A stretch of 64,000 nucleotides of DNA from an uncultured Kiloniellaceae bacterium (GTDB lineage Bacteria > Pseudomonadota > Alphaproteobacteria > Kiloniellales > Kiloniellaceae): contig CANMQP010000006.1 of the NCBI GenBank assembly GCA_947500035.1, positions 1 through 64,000 of the forward strand, in the 5' to 3' direction. Below, in pieces: positions 27,093 to 36,341 of the stretch (position 1 is its first letter; each line of letters opens with the position of its first letter). The notes beneath the pieces were generated by a model. That model was given only the letters and a program-made list of their open reading frames with translations. It ran no database searches and was not told the DNA's origin. A program made the translations under genes and the position numbers.

Positions 27093-27963
27093 TTTTTCTC
27101 TCCAGTTTCTTCAGAATATGATCGGTCCCGACGACGACGGCCCCCAATGGAAACACCAGGTGCTCGAGACCAGAGCGGATTGCACTGGCCTTAATCTTCA
27201 GCCAGAAGCGAAGACGGAGGCTTGGCCTGACTTTGTCCCGGTAACGCTCGAAGAAGGCACGCTGGCCGCGTGCGTAGGATTCCCCCGGACGCGATTCCCG
27301 CGCCCCCTCATGTTGGCGGAATAACAGCAGCTCTTGCGGCACGACGGAATAGCTGTTCCCCCTCTGCAGAAGACGCATTGCAAAGTCCCGGTCGTAAGGC
27401 GGGTGCATGCTCTCATCAAAACCGCCCAACTCCAGAAACACGCTGCGCTTGACCGCAAGATTCGAAATCACCGTACCAGGATTGCGGATAACAAAATCAC
27501 CGACACCGAGGTCTTCTGCAATCTTCCGCCCGGCTTCTTGTTCCCCGGAAGGGAAAAGATAGGTGATCCAGACGTAGACCGCGTCCGTCTGCCGGGCTGC
27601 GAAGGAGGCATCGACAGAGGCCAGAAACTCCGGTTTCCAGAGATCATCGTCATCCAGAAACGCCAGATACTGCCCGCCGGCCTCTTGTGCCGCAAGATTG
27701 CGTGAAATACAGCCGCGTCCGCCTTGGTGATGCCCGAGATAGCGCACGGAAAACGGTACACTGGCATCGAAAGACTTCACCAGCGCCCGTGTTTCCTCCC
27801 GGACCAGATTGTCCGAAACGATCACCTCGCGCGGTTGAACCGTCTGGTCGGCGATGCTGTCCAGCGCAGCCTCAAGAAGCTCGTCCCGGTCGTGGGTGGG
27901 AATGATGCAGGAAAAATCGACCTGGCGCTTGTCCGCCCCGCGATCTGCAGGCGAATCAGCCAT
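27073..27963 (-). CDS. Glycosyltransferase family 2 protein
   Basis: From ATG 27963 (3 bp after the previous stop) it encodes 296 residues. The N-terminal GT-A fold is clear: DFSCIIPTHDRDELLEAALDSIADQTVQPREVIVSDN and YLAFLDDDDLW, the acidic motif that binds the nucleotide-sugar metal. The C-terminus has a hydrophobic stretch that may associate with the membrane. Donor and acceptor are unknown. It is one of very few glycosyltransferases inside the operon. Confidence 0.88.
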   Translation of the reverse strand: MADSPADRGADKRQVDFSCIIPTHDRDELLEAALDSIADQTVQPREVIVSDNLVREETRALVKSFDASVPFSVRYLGHHQGGRGCISRNLAAQEAGGQYLAFLDDDDLWKPEFLASVDASFAARQTDAVYVWITYLFPSGEQEAGRKIAEDLGVGDFVIRNPGTVISNLAVKRSVFLELGGFDESMHPPYDRDFAMRLLQRGNSYSVVPQELLLFRQHEGARESRPGESYARGQRAFFERYRDKVRPSLRLRFWLKIKASAIRSGLEHLVFPLGAVVVGTDHILKKLERKIGRALG

Positions 27964-28405
27964 GCTTGATGTCCCAATTGTACGGAATGGCGGGATCGTC
28001 AAAGGCCAGACGGCTGATTTCGTCGGGCCGATGGGGAATGGTCGCGCAGTTGGCTACGAGAGAGGTCTCCGTGCCGATCCCCTTGAAGCCGTTCCAGACC
28101 AACCGTGGTATATGGACCAGGCAATAGTGGTCAGGTCCCATGAAGATCTCCTGCAGTTCGCCCCTGGTCGTACTGCCTTCACGGTCGTCATAGAGCACGA
28201 GCTTGATCTTACCCTGCGGCACGGCATAGTTCAGATCCATCTCGCTGTGAAGATGCCAGGCCTTGATCGCACCCGGATGCACTGCCGAGAAGTAAATCTC
28301 GCCGAAAGCCGTGAACTCGGGGGAGTCGGAGCGCAGCATATGCATGATCTTGCCGCGCTCGTCGGCGATCTGGCGCAAAGGCCGGACCGAAACACCCTCA
28401 ATCAT
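27956..28405 (-). CDS. dTDP-4-dehydrorhamnose 3,5-epimerase-like cupin
   Basis: The 149-residue protein is a short RmlC-type cupin: MIEGVSVRPLRQIADERGKIMHML, then FSAVHPGAIKAWHLH, IKLVLYDDRE and IPRLVWNGFKG. Its length is below the usual 180 residues for RmlC, as in WxcM-like or CDP-sugar epimerases. It overlaps the RfbF stop by 4 bp, so it probably epimerises the CDP-4-keto-deoxy sugar made by RfbF and RfbG. Confidence 0.83.
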   Translation of the reverse strand: MIEGVSVRPLRQIADERGKIMHMLRSDSPEFTAFGEIYFSAVHPGAIKAWHLHSEMDLNYAVPQGKIKLVLYDDREGSTTRGELQEIFMGPDHYCLVHIPRLVWNGFKGIGTETSLVANCATIPHRPDEISRLAFDDPAIPYNWDIKHG

Positions 28406-29214
28406 GCGCTCTCTCCTGCCCTCTGCGACCAGGGGGTATCACCCTTTTTGTCCATGGAATTGAGGTACTCGTAATCGCGCGGCGAGTCCATCGGGTGCCA
28501 GAAACCGTCGTGCTGGTATATCACCATCTGGCCTTCTGCCGCGATTCTCTGCATCGGCGCCTGCTCGAGCATGACATCTTCATTCGGCAGGTAATCGAAG
28601 ATGGCACGGCTGCAGACGAAATAACCGCCGGAAATCCGGCCTGCGGTCTTTGGCGCCTTCTCGGTGAAGTTCTTCACGATTCCGGTCTGACCGTCGAAGT
28701 TCATTTCGCCGAAGCGTCCGGGCGCAACGACGCCGGTGACGGTCATAACCTTGCCCTGGGTTTTATGAAAATCAATCAGGACGTCCAAGTCGACATCCGC
28801 CAGCCCGTCCGCGTAAGTCAGCAGGAAATGCTCGTCGTCACCGATGTAATTTTTGATCTGGCGCAGCCGTGTCGCAGTCAGGCTCATCACGCCGGTATTG
28901 GCCATGGTGATCCGCCAGTCGCGCTCCACCGGTGTCCCGTGGTACTCGGTCTTGGAGGCATCGCCCAGGACCATGGTGTAGTCCTGGTGATAGCGCTGCA
29001 GATTGTTGAAGTAGTCTTTGATCTCCTCGCTCTTGTAACCCAGGCAAAGGATGAAATCCTTGTGGCCGAAGAAAGAGTAGTACTTCATGACGTGATAGAC
29101 GATTGGACGCTCGCCAATCGGAACCAGCGGTTTGGGCACCTCGATGGAAACGTCCCTGAGACGCGTCCCGAGGCCGCCGCAAAAAATAACGACTTTCAAA
29201 GCTTCTGAAGACAT
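28402..29214 (-). CDS. rfbF: Glucose-1-phosphate cytidylyltransferase
   Basis: The 270-residue nucleotidyltransferase has VVIFCGGLGTRLRD (8-21), the KPLVPIGERPIVYHVMKYYS stretch, CLGYKSEEIKDYF and YADGLADVDLD. These are RfbF features; the enzyme makes CDP-glucose from CTP and glucose-1-phosphate, the first step to CDP-3,6-dideoxy or branched sugars. Its partner dehydratase RfbG is 4 kb downstream in the operon. The stop overlaps the cupin epimerase start. Confidence 0.9.
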   Translation of the reverse strand: MSSEALKVVIFCGGLGTRLRDVSIEVPKPLVPIGERPIVYHVMKYYSFFGHKDFILCLGYKSEEIKDYFNNLQRYHQDYTMVLGDASKTEYHGTPVERDWRITMANTGVMSLTATRLRQIKNYIGDDEHFLLTYADGLADVDLDVLIDFHKTQGKVMTVTGVVAPGRFGEMNFDGQTGIVKNFTEKAPKTAGRISGGYFVCSRAIFDYLPNEDVMLEQAPMQRIAAEGQMVIYQHDGFWHPMDSPRDYEYLNSMDKKGDTPWSQRAGESA

Positions 29215-29252
29215 ATCGACCTGTGGATTGGCAATGCTGGGAGTAGGCAGGG

Positions 29253-30389
29253 CTACGGATTGGCTGCGCTGAAGTAGCGCTCGATGTTGGCGCAGATCAT
29301 TTTGACGTCGTCCTCCGTCATCAGCGTGTGTAACGGCAGGGTCAGAATTTCGCCAAACACCTCCTCGGAGACGGGGTAAGCCGCCGGATCCTGAGCCTTC
29401 TGGTCCTTGAAGAGGGTCAGCAAGTGGTTCGGCATATAATGCAGCCCCGTCTGTACGCCCTCTTCCTCCAGGTGTTTGCGCAGCCCGTCACGCAGCTTTG
29501 CATCAACCCGGATCGGATAGATGTGCGGCACAATGGGGCCGTAGCTGAGGCCGAGGCTGCGGACATGATTGTGACCGCGCAGAGCCTGTTCATAGGCTTT
29601 GGCCAGCGCGATGCGGGTCTTGGCAAACGCCGGGAAGCGCTGCAATTGAACCCGCCCAATCGCAGCCATTAGGTCGCTCATATGATAGCGCCAGCCCTGG
29701 GCGGTGACATCGAAATCCCAAGAGCGCTTGCCCTCGAACCGCATCTCGGTGTCTTTCTCCACACCCAGCAAACGCGCATTGCGGACCCGTTCCGCGACGG
29801 TCTCGTCCTCGGTCACCACCGCCCCACCCTCGCCACAGGTGATGTTCTTGATGCCGTCGAAGCTGAAACAGACCACATCGCCGAAAGATCCGACCAGTTG
29901 ACCGTTGTGCAGGCAACCAAAGGCATGTGCGGCGTCTTCGATCACGCGTAGACCGTGCTCCCGCCCAACCCGGTAGACTTCGTCCAGGTTCCCGGTCCCG
30001 CTGGCGTAGTGAACCGGCATGACCGCCTTGGTCCGGCTGGTGATGCGGCGGCGCATCTCTTGCGGGTCCAGGGTCAGCGTCACGTCATCCACATCGCAGG
30101 CGACGGCCGTCGCGCCGGTCGCCGTCACGGCCTGAAAGGACGCCACATAGGTCAGAGAGGGGACCAAAACCTCATCGCCGCGTCCGATGCCGCAGGCCTG
30201 CACAGCAAGATGCAGAGCCGAGGTCCCGGTGTTGACACAAACCGCCTGGCGGGCTCCTCCCAGAAAAGCCGCAAGCTCCTGTTCCAGGGCCTGGACCTCC
30301 CCGCCCATGCCCAAAAAACCTTTCTGCATGACGGCCATAACGGCCTGCTGCTCGGCCTCGCCGATATCGCTTCTTGAAAGTCTGATCAT
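29253..30389 (-). CDS. DegT/DnrJ/EryC1/StrS family aminotransferase, copy 2
   Basis: The 378-residue PLP enzyme has the family's NTGTSALHLAV (53-63), EDAAHAFGC and the PLP lysine in CFSFDGIKNITCGEGG (Lys181). Sugar aminotransferases of this type install an amino group on a keto sugar. It lies directly before rfbF, so the keto-CDP-sugar branch is its likely pathway. It is shorter than RfbH-type deoxygenating homologues (about 430 residues) and has the lysine, so ordinary transamination is expected. Confidence 0.9.
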   Translation of the reverse strand: MIRLSRSDIGEAEQQAVMAVMQKGFLGMGGEVQALEQELAAFLGGARQAVCVNTGTSALHLAVQACGIGRGDEVLVPSLTYVASFQAVTATGATAVACDVDDVTLTLDPQEMRRRITSRTKAVMPVHYASGTGNLDEVYRVGREHGLRVIEDAAHAFGCLHNGQLVGSFGDVVCFSFDGIKNITCGEGGAVVTEDETVAERVRNARLLGVEKDTEMRFEGKRSWDFDVTAQGWRYHMSDLMAAIGRVQLQRFPAFAKTRIALAKAYEQALRGHNHVRSLGLSYGPIVPHIYPIRVDAKLRDGLRKHLEEEGVQTGLHYMPNHLLTLFKDQKAQDPAAYPVSEEVFGEILTLPLHTLMTEDDVKMICANIERYFSAANP

Positions 30390-30421
30390 GTCTTTACAGA
30401 TACCTTTGCGACGAACCCGGT

Positions 30422-31414
30422 TTAAGTTCGCTCGCTTTTACTTTGCTGCCCATCGGAGCGAAAGAACCACAAGTCCGTGCCCCGGCTGTCCGTGCCCCAG
30501 CTCTCACGATCCCAACTCTCGGTGAGATGCCTGCAGACCCCGTCGAAATCGCCCAGGTCGACCGCTTCACGTGTGGCAATGCTGTAACCGCTGTCGTAAA
30601 GCCGGCGCACCAAATCGAAATAGGCCTCGCGAGTGTTCTTGTTTGCAAACTCGATGAAGAGCGCTCGAGCGGACAAGGCGACCAGATCGGATGTCAAGTA
30701 AGGCTCGGCTCCTTCTATGTCGATCTTAATAAAGTCTGGAGTACCAAAACCATGCTGCTTCGTCAGGTCCAGCAAAGGAACCATATCGATTTCCTCGGTC
30801 TCCCTAACTTCATTCCGGAGTTCATTCTTATCGTCGAGCACAATCGTGTTTCCGGAGGCCAGATCTTTGCTGATCCGCACTTTCCCGCGGCTTTCTCCAA
30901 CCGCGACATTCACAGGCGTGATATTGTTCGTATCAAAATGCTGCCGTGCGCGATTTTTTTCTAGAATCGCGTAGTTTGCCGGTGAGGCTTCGATGGACAG
31001 CACCGACGCATCAGGAAACGTCTTCGAAAAATAGAGCGATATCTCGCCGAAGTTTGCGCCGATATCGATGAACTGACGAACCGGAATCCCGCGTGCCGCG
31101 AGCACGTCGGCGAGATCCTTGCCCTCGTTCCCAACCATCTTTCCGTTGATCTTGAAGTAACGGTTGGTCCTTTCGGATGTCAGCGAAATTCCATCGGACG
31201 TTATCAGCACGTCTCCGGACGGCTGCACGGTAATGTCCTGATTGAACCTCAAGGCCTTCATAAGCTGCGAAAGCTGCCGGGTTCGGCGCCTGAGGAGGTG
31301 CGACCTGAGAAACCGCCACTGCAACGACTCGACATCGAGTAACTGAAGGAGAGCCAACGCGATCCTGTGAGGCAAACGCACCAACAGCTTAACAATCAAC
31401 CTATTTCCGAACAA
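30422..31414 (-). CDS. FkbM family SAM-dependent methyltransferase
   Basis: The 330-residue protein has a basic, amphipathic N-terminus (1-60) and an FkbM methyltransferase domain with FIDIGANFGEISLYFS (115-130), SIEASPANYAILEKN and DFIKIDIEGAE. FkbM enzymes O-methylate sugars and polyketides; many in glycan clusters cap or modify polysaccharides. From this gene leftwards base composition rises; rightwards it drops. Confidence 0.85.
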   Translation of the reverse strand: MFGNRLIVKLLVRLPHRIALALLQLLDVESLQWRFLRSHLLRRRTRQLSQLMKALRFNQDITVQPSGDVLITSDGISLTSERTNRYFKINGKMVGNEGKDLADVLAARGIPVRQFIDIGANFGEISLYFSKTFPDASVLSIEASPANYAILEKNRARQHFDTNNITPVNVAVGESRGKVRISKDLASGNTIVLDDKNELRNEVRETEEIDMVPLLDLTKQHGFGTPDFIKIDIEGAEPYLTSDLVALSARALFIEFANKNTREAYFDLVRRLYDSGYSIATREAVDLGDFDGVCRHLTESWDRESWGTDSRGTDLWFFRSDGQQSKSERT

Positions 31415-31545
31415 ACCACGCCTCCAAAGACAGATCGGACCAAAAATTCCATTTCAGCATCGGTCTTTTTGTCAACATCCAAACTTGCCGCGCCACGTTA
31501 TTGAAACGGCCGGAAAGATCGTCATTCCCCGGCTTCGACGCGCTC

Positions 31546-32076
31546 TCAAAACTCATAATTGCTATCGCTAACAGGTCCGAGAATCCTTGCGGGAACCCCA
31601 GCCGCCACCATGCCGTCCGGCACGTCCTCAATGACGAGGGCTCCAGGTGCTACGATTGCGCGGCGACCGACCCTGACGCCACCCAGCACAATACTGTGAC
31701 TGCAAATCTTCGCGCCCTCGCAAATATACGGAGATTTACCGTTCTTTACGCCCAGGGTCACGGATCTATAAAAATGTACCCCGGATTCCACATATGCATC
31801 CTCGGTGATCACGAGGCTCAAATGATGAAAGACCACGCCGGGTTCGACCTTCGCCGCCTTCGCGTGTTCAAAGCCGTTCAAGGTCCGGTTACGTCTGATA
31901 AAAAGATCTGCCGCAACAGCGAAGAAGCCTCGCAGGACACCTCCTTTGAGACTCTTCCCATGAGCCCACTGCGCAAGCCGCAAGTTAAGTATCATCGAGG
32001 CTTTTTGCCGGAGAAAATACTGGTAGAGGATGCGAAAGGGATTGCGGGGCAACCGGTAATGTTCCGACGCGTCCAT
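31546..32076 (-). CDS. Hexapeptide-repeat acyltransferase (serine acetyltransferase-like)
   Basis: From ATG 32076 it encodes 176 residues. The N-terminus (YRLPRNPFRILYQYFLRQK) resembles short serine-acetyltransferase-like proteins of EPS clusters; the rest is a left-handed beta-helix with hexapeptide units (AYVESGVHFYRSVTLGV, AKICSHSIVLGGVRVGRRAIVAPGALVIEDVP) and the closing AGVPARILG. It should acetylate a sugar hydroxyl or amine from acetyl-CoA. An in-frame GTG at 32151 has a GGAG upstream and would add 25 residues of unlikely composition. Confidence 0.8.
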   Translation of the reverse strand: MDASEHYRLPRNPFRILYQYFLRQKASMILNLRLAQWAHGKSLKGGVLRGFFAVAADLFIRRNRTLNGFEHAKAAKVEPGVVFHHLSLVITEDAYVESGVHFYRSVTLGVKNGKSPYICEGAKICSHSIVLGGVRVGRRAIVAPGALVIEDVPDGMVAAGVPARILGPVSDSNYEF

Positions 32077-32226
32077 GAAAAGCGCGTCATGGCAGGAACG
32101 TGGTGACGTGCGAAATCCTTCTCGCTCTCTATGGCCCGTACAAGCTATCACAAGACGGACTCCGCCCTTGAAAAAGCAAATGGAGCTTTAGACGAAATCT
32201 GCAAACTCATTGATCGTAACAATCGA

Positions 32227-33783
32227 CTAGGATGAGACAGCGCGATTTAAGCTGGGCGACACTCGCAGGTTTGAGAGCTGACGCCGCACTTCCGAAACAT
32301 ACTGATTAACGAACTCTTCGTCCGGAGTGGCTCCACCTTCCCAAGCATCGAAATAGTTCGACCTAAAGCCAATGTTCAAAGCCGCTTGCACATAGCTTTC
32401 CATACCCTCTTCGTAGCTCTGCGAGCTAAAGTCGATCTCCATCGATTGCAGAATACATGCAGGCATATTTCTGAAGTGATCGCACCAGATGACATTCGGC
32501 AGACATTTCGTCAGCCCGTAATCTCCCAACTGAACAGCAGGGCGGCGCAGCAGCGCAGCTTCAAACAATACTGTACCGACCGGCGCCACGACGCATGCCG
32601 CCTTTTCGATTAAACGAGTCGACGATTGATGCGGGTTTACCAGGCTCACGTTTCGTAAAGACGCGATCTTCTCGTAGTATTTTCGAGAGTTTTTACCGAT
32701 CATCTGGGGGTGCTCTTTCACGACGAGCTTCATCCCATTTGGCAATGACATCGCCGTCAATCGCAGCGTCTCAAGCTGATTCGAATAATACCGGGAAGCG
32801 TTGTCAATCGATTGTTCTGGCTGAAATTGCAGCGGAAAGAATGCAAAGGCCCTGTCATTCGGAACGTCGCGATATTTGATGCTCAGCGCACCCCGCCTAT
32901 TCACGAGATCATTCACGGACTGAGTGACGATACCAAAAACATCGATATCATCAATACTATGTCTTATGTGCGCTACCTTATCGACGCCCTTGGTTTTGCT
33001 CAAATGATGCTTGGCAATTCGTCGAAGCGCTCGGCGTGTGGTATCCAAGGCGTCAGTCAATGCAGGGATTGCTCTACTATCGGCCTGCGACGCCCCCCCT
33101 CGCATCATTTGGTTCCGTTCTTTCTCAATCCACTCTTTCGCTAGGGGCCGTGATTCATGCAGTTTTCTTTGCGCTTCAAGCTCAGCAAAGAATGAACCGT
33201 CTTCCACATTCGGCGTGTTGGTAAAAAAATAAACACCTCTTATTTTGGTTTCACTCGCATATGTGAAGTTGATTCCCCGCCGCTTCGCCAAGAGGTATAA
33301 GACATAGTGTATAGGTCCAACAATATTCGGGCCAACTATAAGCGTAGGGTTGAATTCTTCCAGAATATCCAACGCTAGCCAATACACCGCCTTTACATAG
33401 GTATCGTAATTATCGTCTGACATATTCGGCCGATAGGAGTAATACCGCTTCGGATCGTAACTTCGGTCGATATTTCTCTCGTAAAAATACCAAAATATAT
33501 CCGGCACACCCAAGTCTTGCGCAATTTCATCCAATGAAATTTCACGTCCACGGATCACACTATCCGGGTTATCCAATACGTCCTCATAGCTATAGATTGA
33601 CTGGAAGAGCGTATCGCAGTGTTGTTTCACCCAGGCGTGAGTGCTTTTTTTTATCGTCAAACACCCCAGTAGGATCCCCTCAGAATCCAGATGCCTGGAA
33701 ATAGGATCTCCGAACTTCATTGCCCATCCGCGTTGCATCATTATCAACACGCGAGCAGGCGCATTGCCATGCCCGTCTGTCAT
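32227..33783 (-). CDS. Capsule-biosynthesis-like protein (possible KEHP-motif glycosyltransferase)
   Basis: This 518-residue protein has no certain family. The C-terminal half resembles capsule synthesis proteins of the KpsC/KpsS or CMP-Kdo-transferase-like type: FFPLQFQPEQS (315-325), KLVVKEHPQM (KEHP at 356-359), then PHQSSTRLIEKAACVVAPVGTVLFEAALLRRPAVQLGD, a GT-B-like donor-binding arrangement. The N-terminal half has an IVGPNIVGPIHYVLYLLAKRRGI segment typical of GT-B acceptor domains. Codon use is clearly more AT-rich than in neighbouring genes. Function is inferred. Confidence 0.6.
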   Translation of the reverse strand: MTDGHGNAPARVLIMMQRGWAMKFGDPISRHLDSEGILLGCLTIKKSTHAWVKQHCDTLFQSIYSYEDVLDNPDSVIRGREISLDEIAQDLGVPDIFWYFYERNIDRSYDPKRYYSYRPNMSDDNYDTYVKAVYWLALDILEEFNPTLIVGPNIVGPIHYVLYLLAKRRGINFTYASETKIRGVYFFTNTPNVEDGSFFAELEAQRKLHESRPLAKEWIEKERNQMMRGGASQADSRAIPALTDALDTTRRALRRIAKHHLSKTKGVDKVAHIRHSIDDIDVFGIVTQSVNDLVNRRGALSIKYRDVPNDRAFAFFPLQFQPEQSIDNASRYYSNQLETLRLTAMSLPNGMKLVVKEHPQMIGKNSRKYYEKIASLRNVSLVNPHQSSTRLIEKAACVVAPVGTVLFEAALLRRPAVQLGDYGLTKCLPNVIWCDHFRNMPACILQSMEIDFSSQSYEEGMESYVQAALNIGFRSNYFDAWEGGATPDEEFVNQYVSEVRRQLSNLRVSPSLNRAVSS

Positions 33784-33789
33784 CCCGGC

Positions 33790-34515
33790 CTACTCCTTAA
33801 CAATATAACTGCGCAGCGGTTCGAACGGCATCCGCTTAAGCGGGCCGAGACTCAAGCAATTGGTCTCCAGGAACGCAATGGTTTCCCCGGGATAGCGGTC
33901 GTAATGCAGCTCGTCGAAGGCGATGATTCCGCCACGCGGAATGCGTGGCAGAAGCTTCTCGAGCGCATATTTACAGGGTTCGTAGAGGTCGAAGTCGACG
34001 TAAAGCAGTGAAATCAGCAGATGCGGGTTCTTCTCAAGGAAATTGTCCATGGACTTGGTGACGTCTCCGGCAACAAGTTCGATCTTCGGGATGCTGGGGA
34101 TCGTCCGGTTCTTGTCGAAGTTGTTGATCGCGTTTTCCAGGACCTGGCGCTGATTCTGATCAACGAAAAAGCCGCCTTCCTCGATATTGTCCGCATGGCG
34201 TTCCGTTGCTTTATCGATCGGATGCGTGCTGGGAAAGCCGGTGAAGGTATCGAAGCCGATCACCCGCCGGGTATGATTATAAGGCTCCAGGATCGAGCTG
34301 AAGTTCGCGAAGGAAAAAACACCGAAACCCATCCAGACACCGAGCTCGACCACCGAACCGTGAATGCCAAGGCTTTCCTTGAAAATCTCCCAGCGATAGA
34401 GGTAGGACGTCTGTATCTGCCGCGGTACGAAGCGGGGAAAAGCCTCCATCTTTTCGGCAAAACTGCCGGGGCTGTTCAGAAAGTCTTTTTCCAGTTGATC
34501 GTCATAATCTGACAT
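33790..34515 (-). CDS. TylF/MycF family macrocin-O-methyltransferase-like protein
   Basis: From ATG 34515 it encodes 241 residues with VVELGVWMGFGVFSF (55-69), a family-typical SAM motif, then VIGFDTFTGFPST, LYVDFDLYEPCKYAL and GGIIAFDEL, whose aspartates match the metal site of TylF/MycF sugar O-methyltransferases. It probably methylates a deoxysugar hydroxyl. The stop lies 6 bp before the capsule-like gene, and base composition is AT-richer than the operon average. Confidence 0.88.
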   Translation of the reverse strand: MSDYDDQLEKDFLNSPGSFAEKMEAFPRFVPRQIQTSYLYRWEIFKESLGIHGSVVELGVWMGFGVFSFANFSSILEPYNHTRRVIGFDTFTGFPSTHPIDKATERHADNIEEGGFFVDQNQRQVLENAINNFDKNRTIPSIPKIELVAGDVTKSMDNFLEKNPHLLISLLYVDFDLYEPCKYALEKLLPRIPRGGIIAFDELHYDRYPGETIAFLETNCLSLGPLKRMPFEPLRSYIVKE

Positions 34516-34607
34516 ATTCTTTAGTGCCTTTTTAGCTAAAACACAGTGTTTTGCTTTGGTGTCGTAGGGAGGGCTACTCAAATCAATTCGGTCGATACCC
34601 TATCGAG

Positions 34608-34648
34608 TTGATCATGGTGGCGCGAGCTGTTGGTGCCACCATGATCAA
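34608..34648. repeat. 14-bp inverted repeat between operon genes
   Basis: Perfect arms TTGATCATGGTGGC (34608-34621) and GCCACCATGATCAA (34635-34648) flank a 13-base loop in the 165-bp gap between the FG-GAP gene and the TylF gene. No T-run follows on the minus strand, so it is not a classic terminator. It could be an RNA processing or stabilising hairpin, or the footprint of a lost element. Confidence 0.6.
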
Positions 34649-34680
34649 ACCGGTGAGCACTTCGGATGCACGGCCTCGGA

Positions 34681-36246
34681 TCAACAAATCGGGCAGTGCG
34701 GCGGCCCGTCGTTACGCCACCATTTTAATTCGTGAGTACCGACCTCGGAAATTGCCACAATGTCCAATCGGCCATCACCATCCATATCAGCAATACGGAT
34801 ATCGTTCCCGCGCACAAACTCATATCTTATGATGTGCATCTTCCACTCATCACCCTGATTTTCGAACCACGCCAGATGTTGATTTGAAGGTCTGCGCTTG
34901 CGTTTATCCAGAGAAACGGCGGCAAAATCGACATCGCCGTCCCCGTCTAGATCACCTGCTGCAACTGAGAACCAGGGCGTCGGCGTATCGATGATGCGAG
35001 TTGCGCTCCAGCCATCAGCCTCACGCTTCAAGAGATCAATACTTCCCGCGCGGGACGGAGCAATAAGCTCGAACTCTCCGTCGCCATCGACATCCGCTTG
35101 AATGATGTGAGAGACATATTCGATCTGCGCGACGGCTTCACGCTCCCAACCATTGCTACCCCGATCGTAGTACAGGACCTGTCCGGGCAGTTCCGCCGAG
35201 GCGGCAACCTCAACATCTCCGTCGCCGTCGAAGTCTTCAACAATCACATTGCGCACCAACTCGAGGTTGACCGGATCGTGGTCGATGACATGTTTCTGCC
35301 ATTCGCCATCGAAATGCCCCGGATTTTCAAACCATGCAACCCCGTTTCCAAGCCGCCAACTTGAGGTCACGAGGTCCAAGCGACCATCATTATTGACGTC
35401 CGCCAGCGCGACGTCGTACGCGCCTTCCAGCTCTCTGGTTGCTATGATACGGCGCCACGTCACGCTGCCATCGGGATCTGTCCCCTGGAGATAGAGCGCC
35501 ACGCCGCCATGACTGTTGACAACAATTGCAATATCGAGTTTGCCGTCACCATCGATATCGCCGATATCATGCCGCTCGAGCAAATAGCTCAGACGATTGC
35601 TTCGCCCCTCCGGCATTTCGAACCCCAGGAAACCTTTTTCGACATAACGCTTTTCGAACGAGCCGCCGACGTTTTCATACCAATAGAGGCTCGCTTTGTG
35701 ATCTGGATTTCGCATCCAGTACTGTTCATGCAACCCCTCGTGAAATGCAGCATCTCCGGTCGTGATATCCAGATCTCCATCCCCGTCGATATCGGCGATA
35801 TCCATGCCGTATCCATAGGTGTAATGGTCTTCGATGAGGCGCTCCGAAAAACGCAAAGGACTGGGCGCGTTTGCAGAAAAAGCGAAACCGTAGTGCGGGC
35901 TCAAGGCGACAAAGTAGGCAACGCTCACTGAAATCGATATCACAGCCAAACCAGCGATGATTTGCCTAAGAAACGCAAGTTTTAGTGCCAGGAGTGAAAG
36001 TACGAACAAAACCAGAAAAACCAGGCTGTTGATGTCAAATACCCACTTTAAGACGCGGGTCGAAAAAAGATGCCCAAAAACGTATACGTCAGATACACCC
36101 CGTAGACGCACATGTTGCTTTACCCAGGAAATATCCAGAATTTCTCTCAGGTAATTGCTGCCAACAAAGCTACTAACGAGAACGAGCAGAAGCACGGTCA
36201 ACAGCAAGAAGCCGGACCAGTGACTGCGAATGGCATTGAAAGGCAT
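34681..36246 (-). CDS. Membrane-anchored FG-GAP/VCBS-repeat protein
   Basis: From ATG 36246 (GTG 36297 is an alternative) it encodes 521 residues. Three hydrophobic segments occupy about 10-28, 68-92 and 95-118. The rest is a seven-fold FG-GAP/VCBS propeller, each blade carrying a calcium-loop motif of the type D-x-D-G-D-G-x-x-D (DIDGDGDLD, DIDGDGKLD, DVNNDGRLD, DFDGDGDVE, DVDGDGEFE, DLDGDGDVD, DMDGDGRLD). The propeller should face the periplasm or surface and bind calcium; ligand and role are unknown. Its presence inside a sugar-biosynthesis operon is unusual. The C-terminus ends with two cysteines (CPIC). Confidence 0.85.
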   Translation of the reverse strand: MPFNAIRSHWSGFLLLTVLLLVLVSSFVGSNYLREILDISWVKQHVRLRGVSDVYVFGHLFSTRVLKWVFDINSLVFLVLFVLSLLALKLAFLRQIIAGLAVISISVSVAYFVALSPHYGFAFSANAPSPLRFSERLIEDHYTYGYGMDIADIDGDGDLDITTGDAAFHEGLHEQYWMRNPDHKASLYWYENVGGSFEKRYVEKGFLGFEMPEGRSNRLSYLLERHDIGDIDGDGKLDIAIVVNSHGGVALYLQGTDPDGSVTWRRIIATRELEGAYDVALADVNNDGRLDLVTSSWRLGNGVAWFENPGHFDGEWQKHVIDHDPVNLELVRNVIVEDFDGDGDVEVAASAELPGQVLYYDRGSNGWEREAVAQIEYVSHIIQADVDGDGEFELIAPSRAGSIDLLKREADGWSATRIIDTPTPWFSVAAGDLDGDGDVDFAAVSLDKRKRRPSNQHLAWFENQGDEWKMHIIRYEFVRGNDIRIADMDGDGRLDIVAISEVGTHELKWWRNDGPPHCPIC

Positions 36247-36341
36247 CGAAGATTTCAAGATTCGTTCTTTCGTTACATATGCAGGGCGACTAGACACCTT
36301 TTACGTTAGTTTCGGTGTTTTCGGCCAAGTTCAAACAACAC

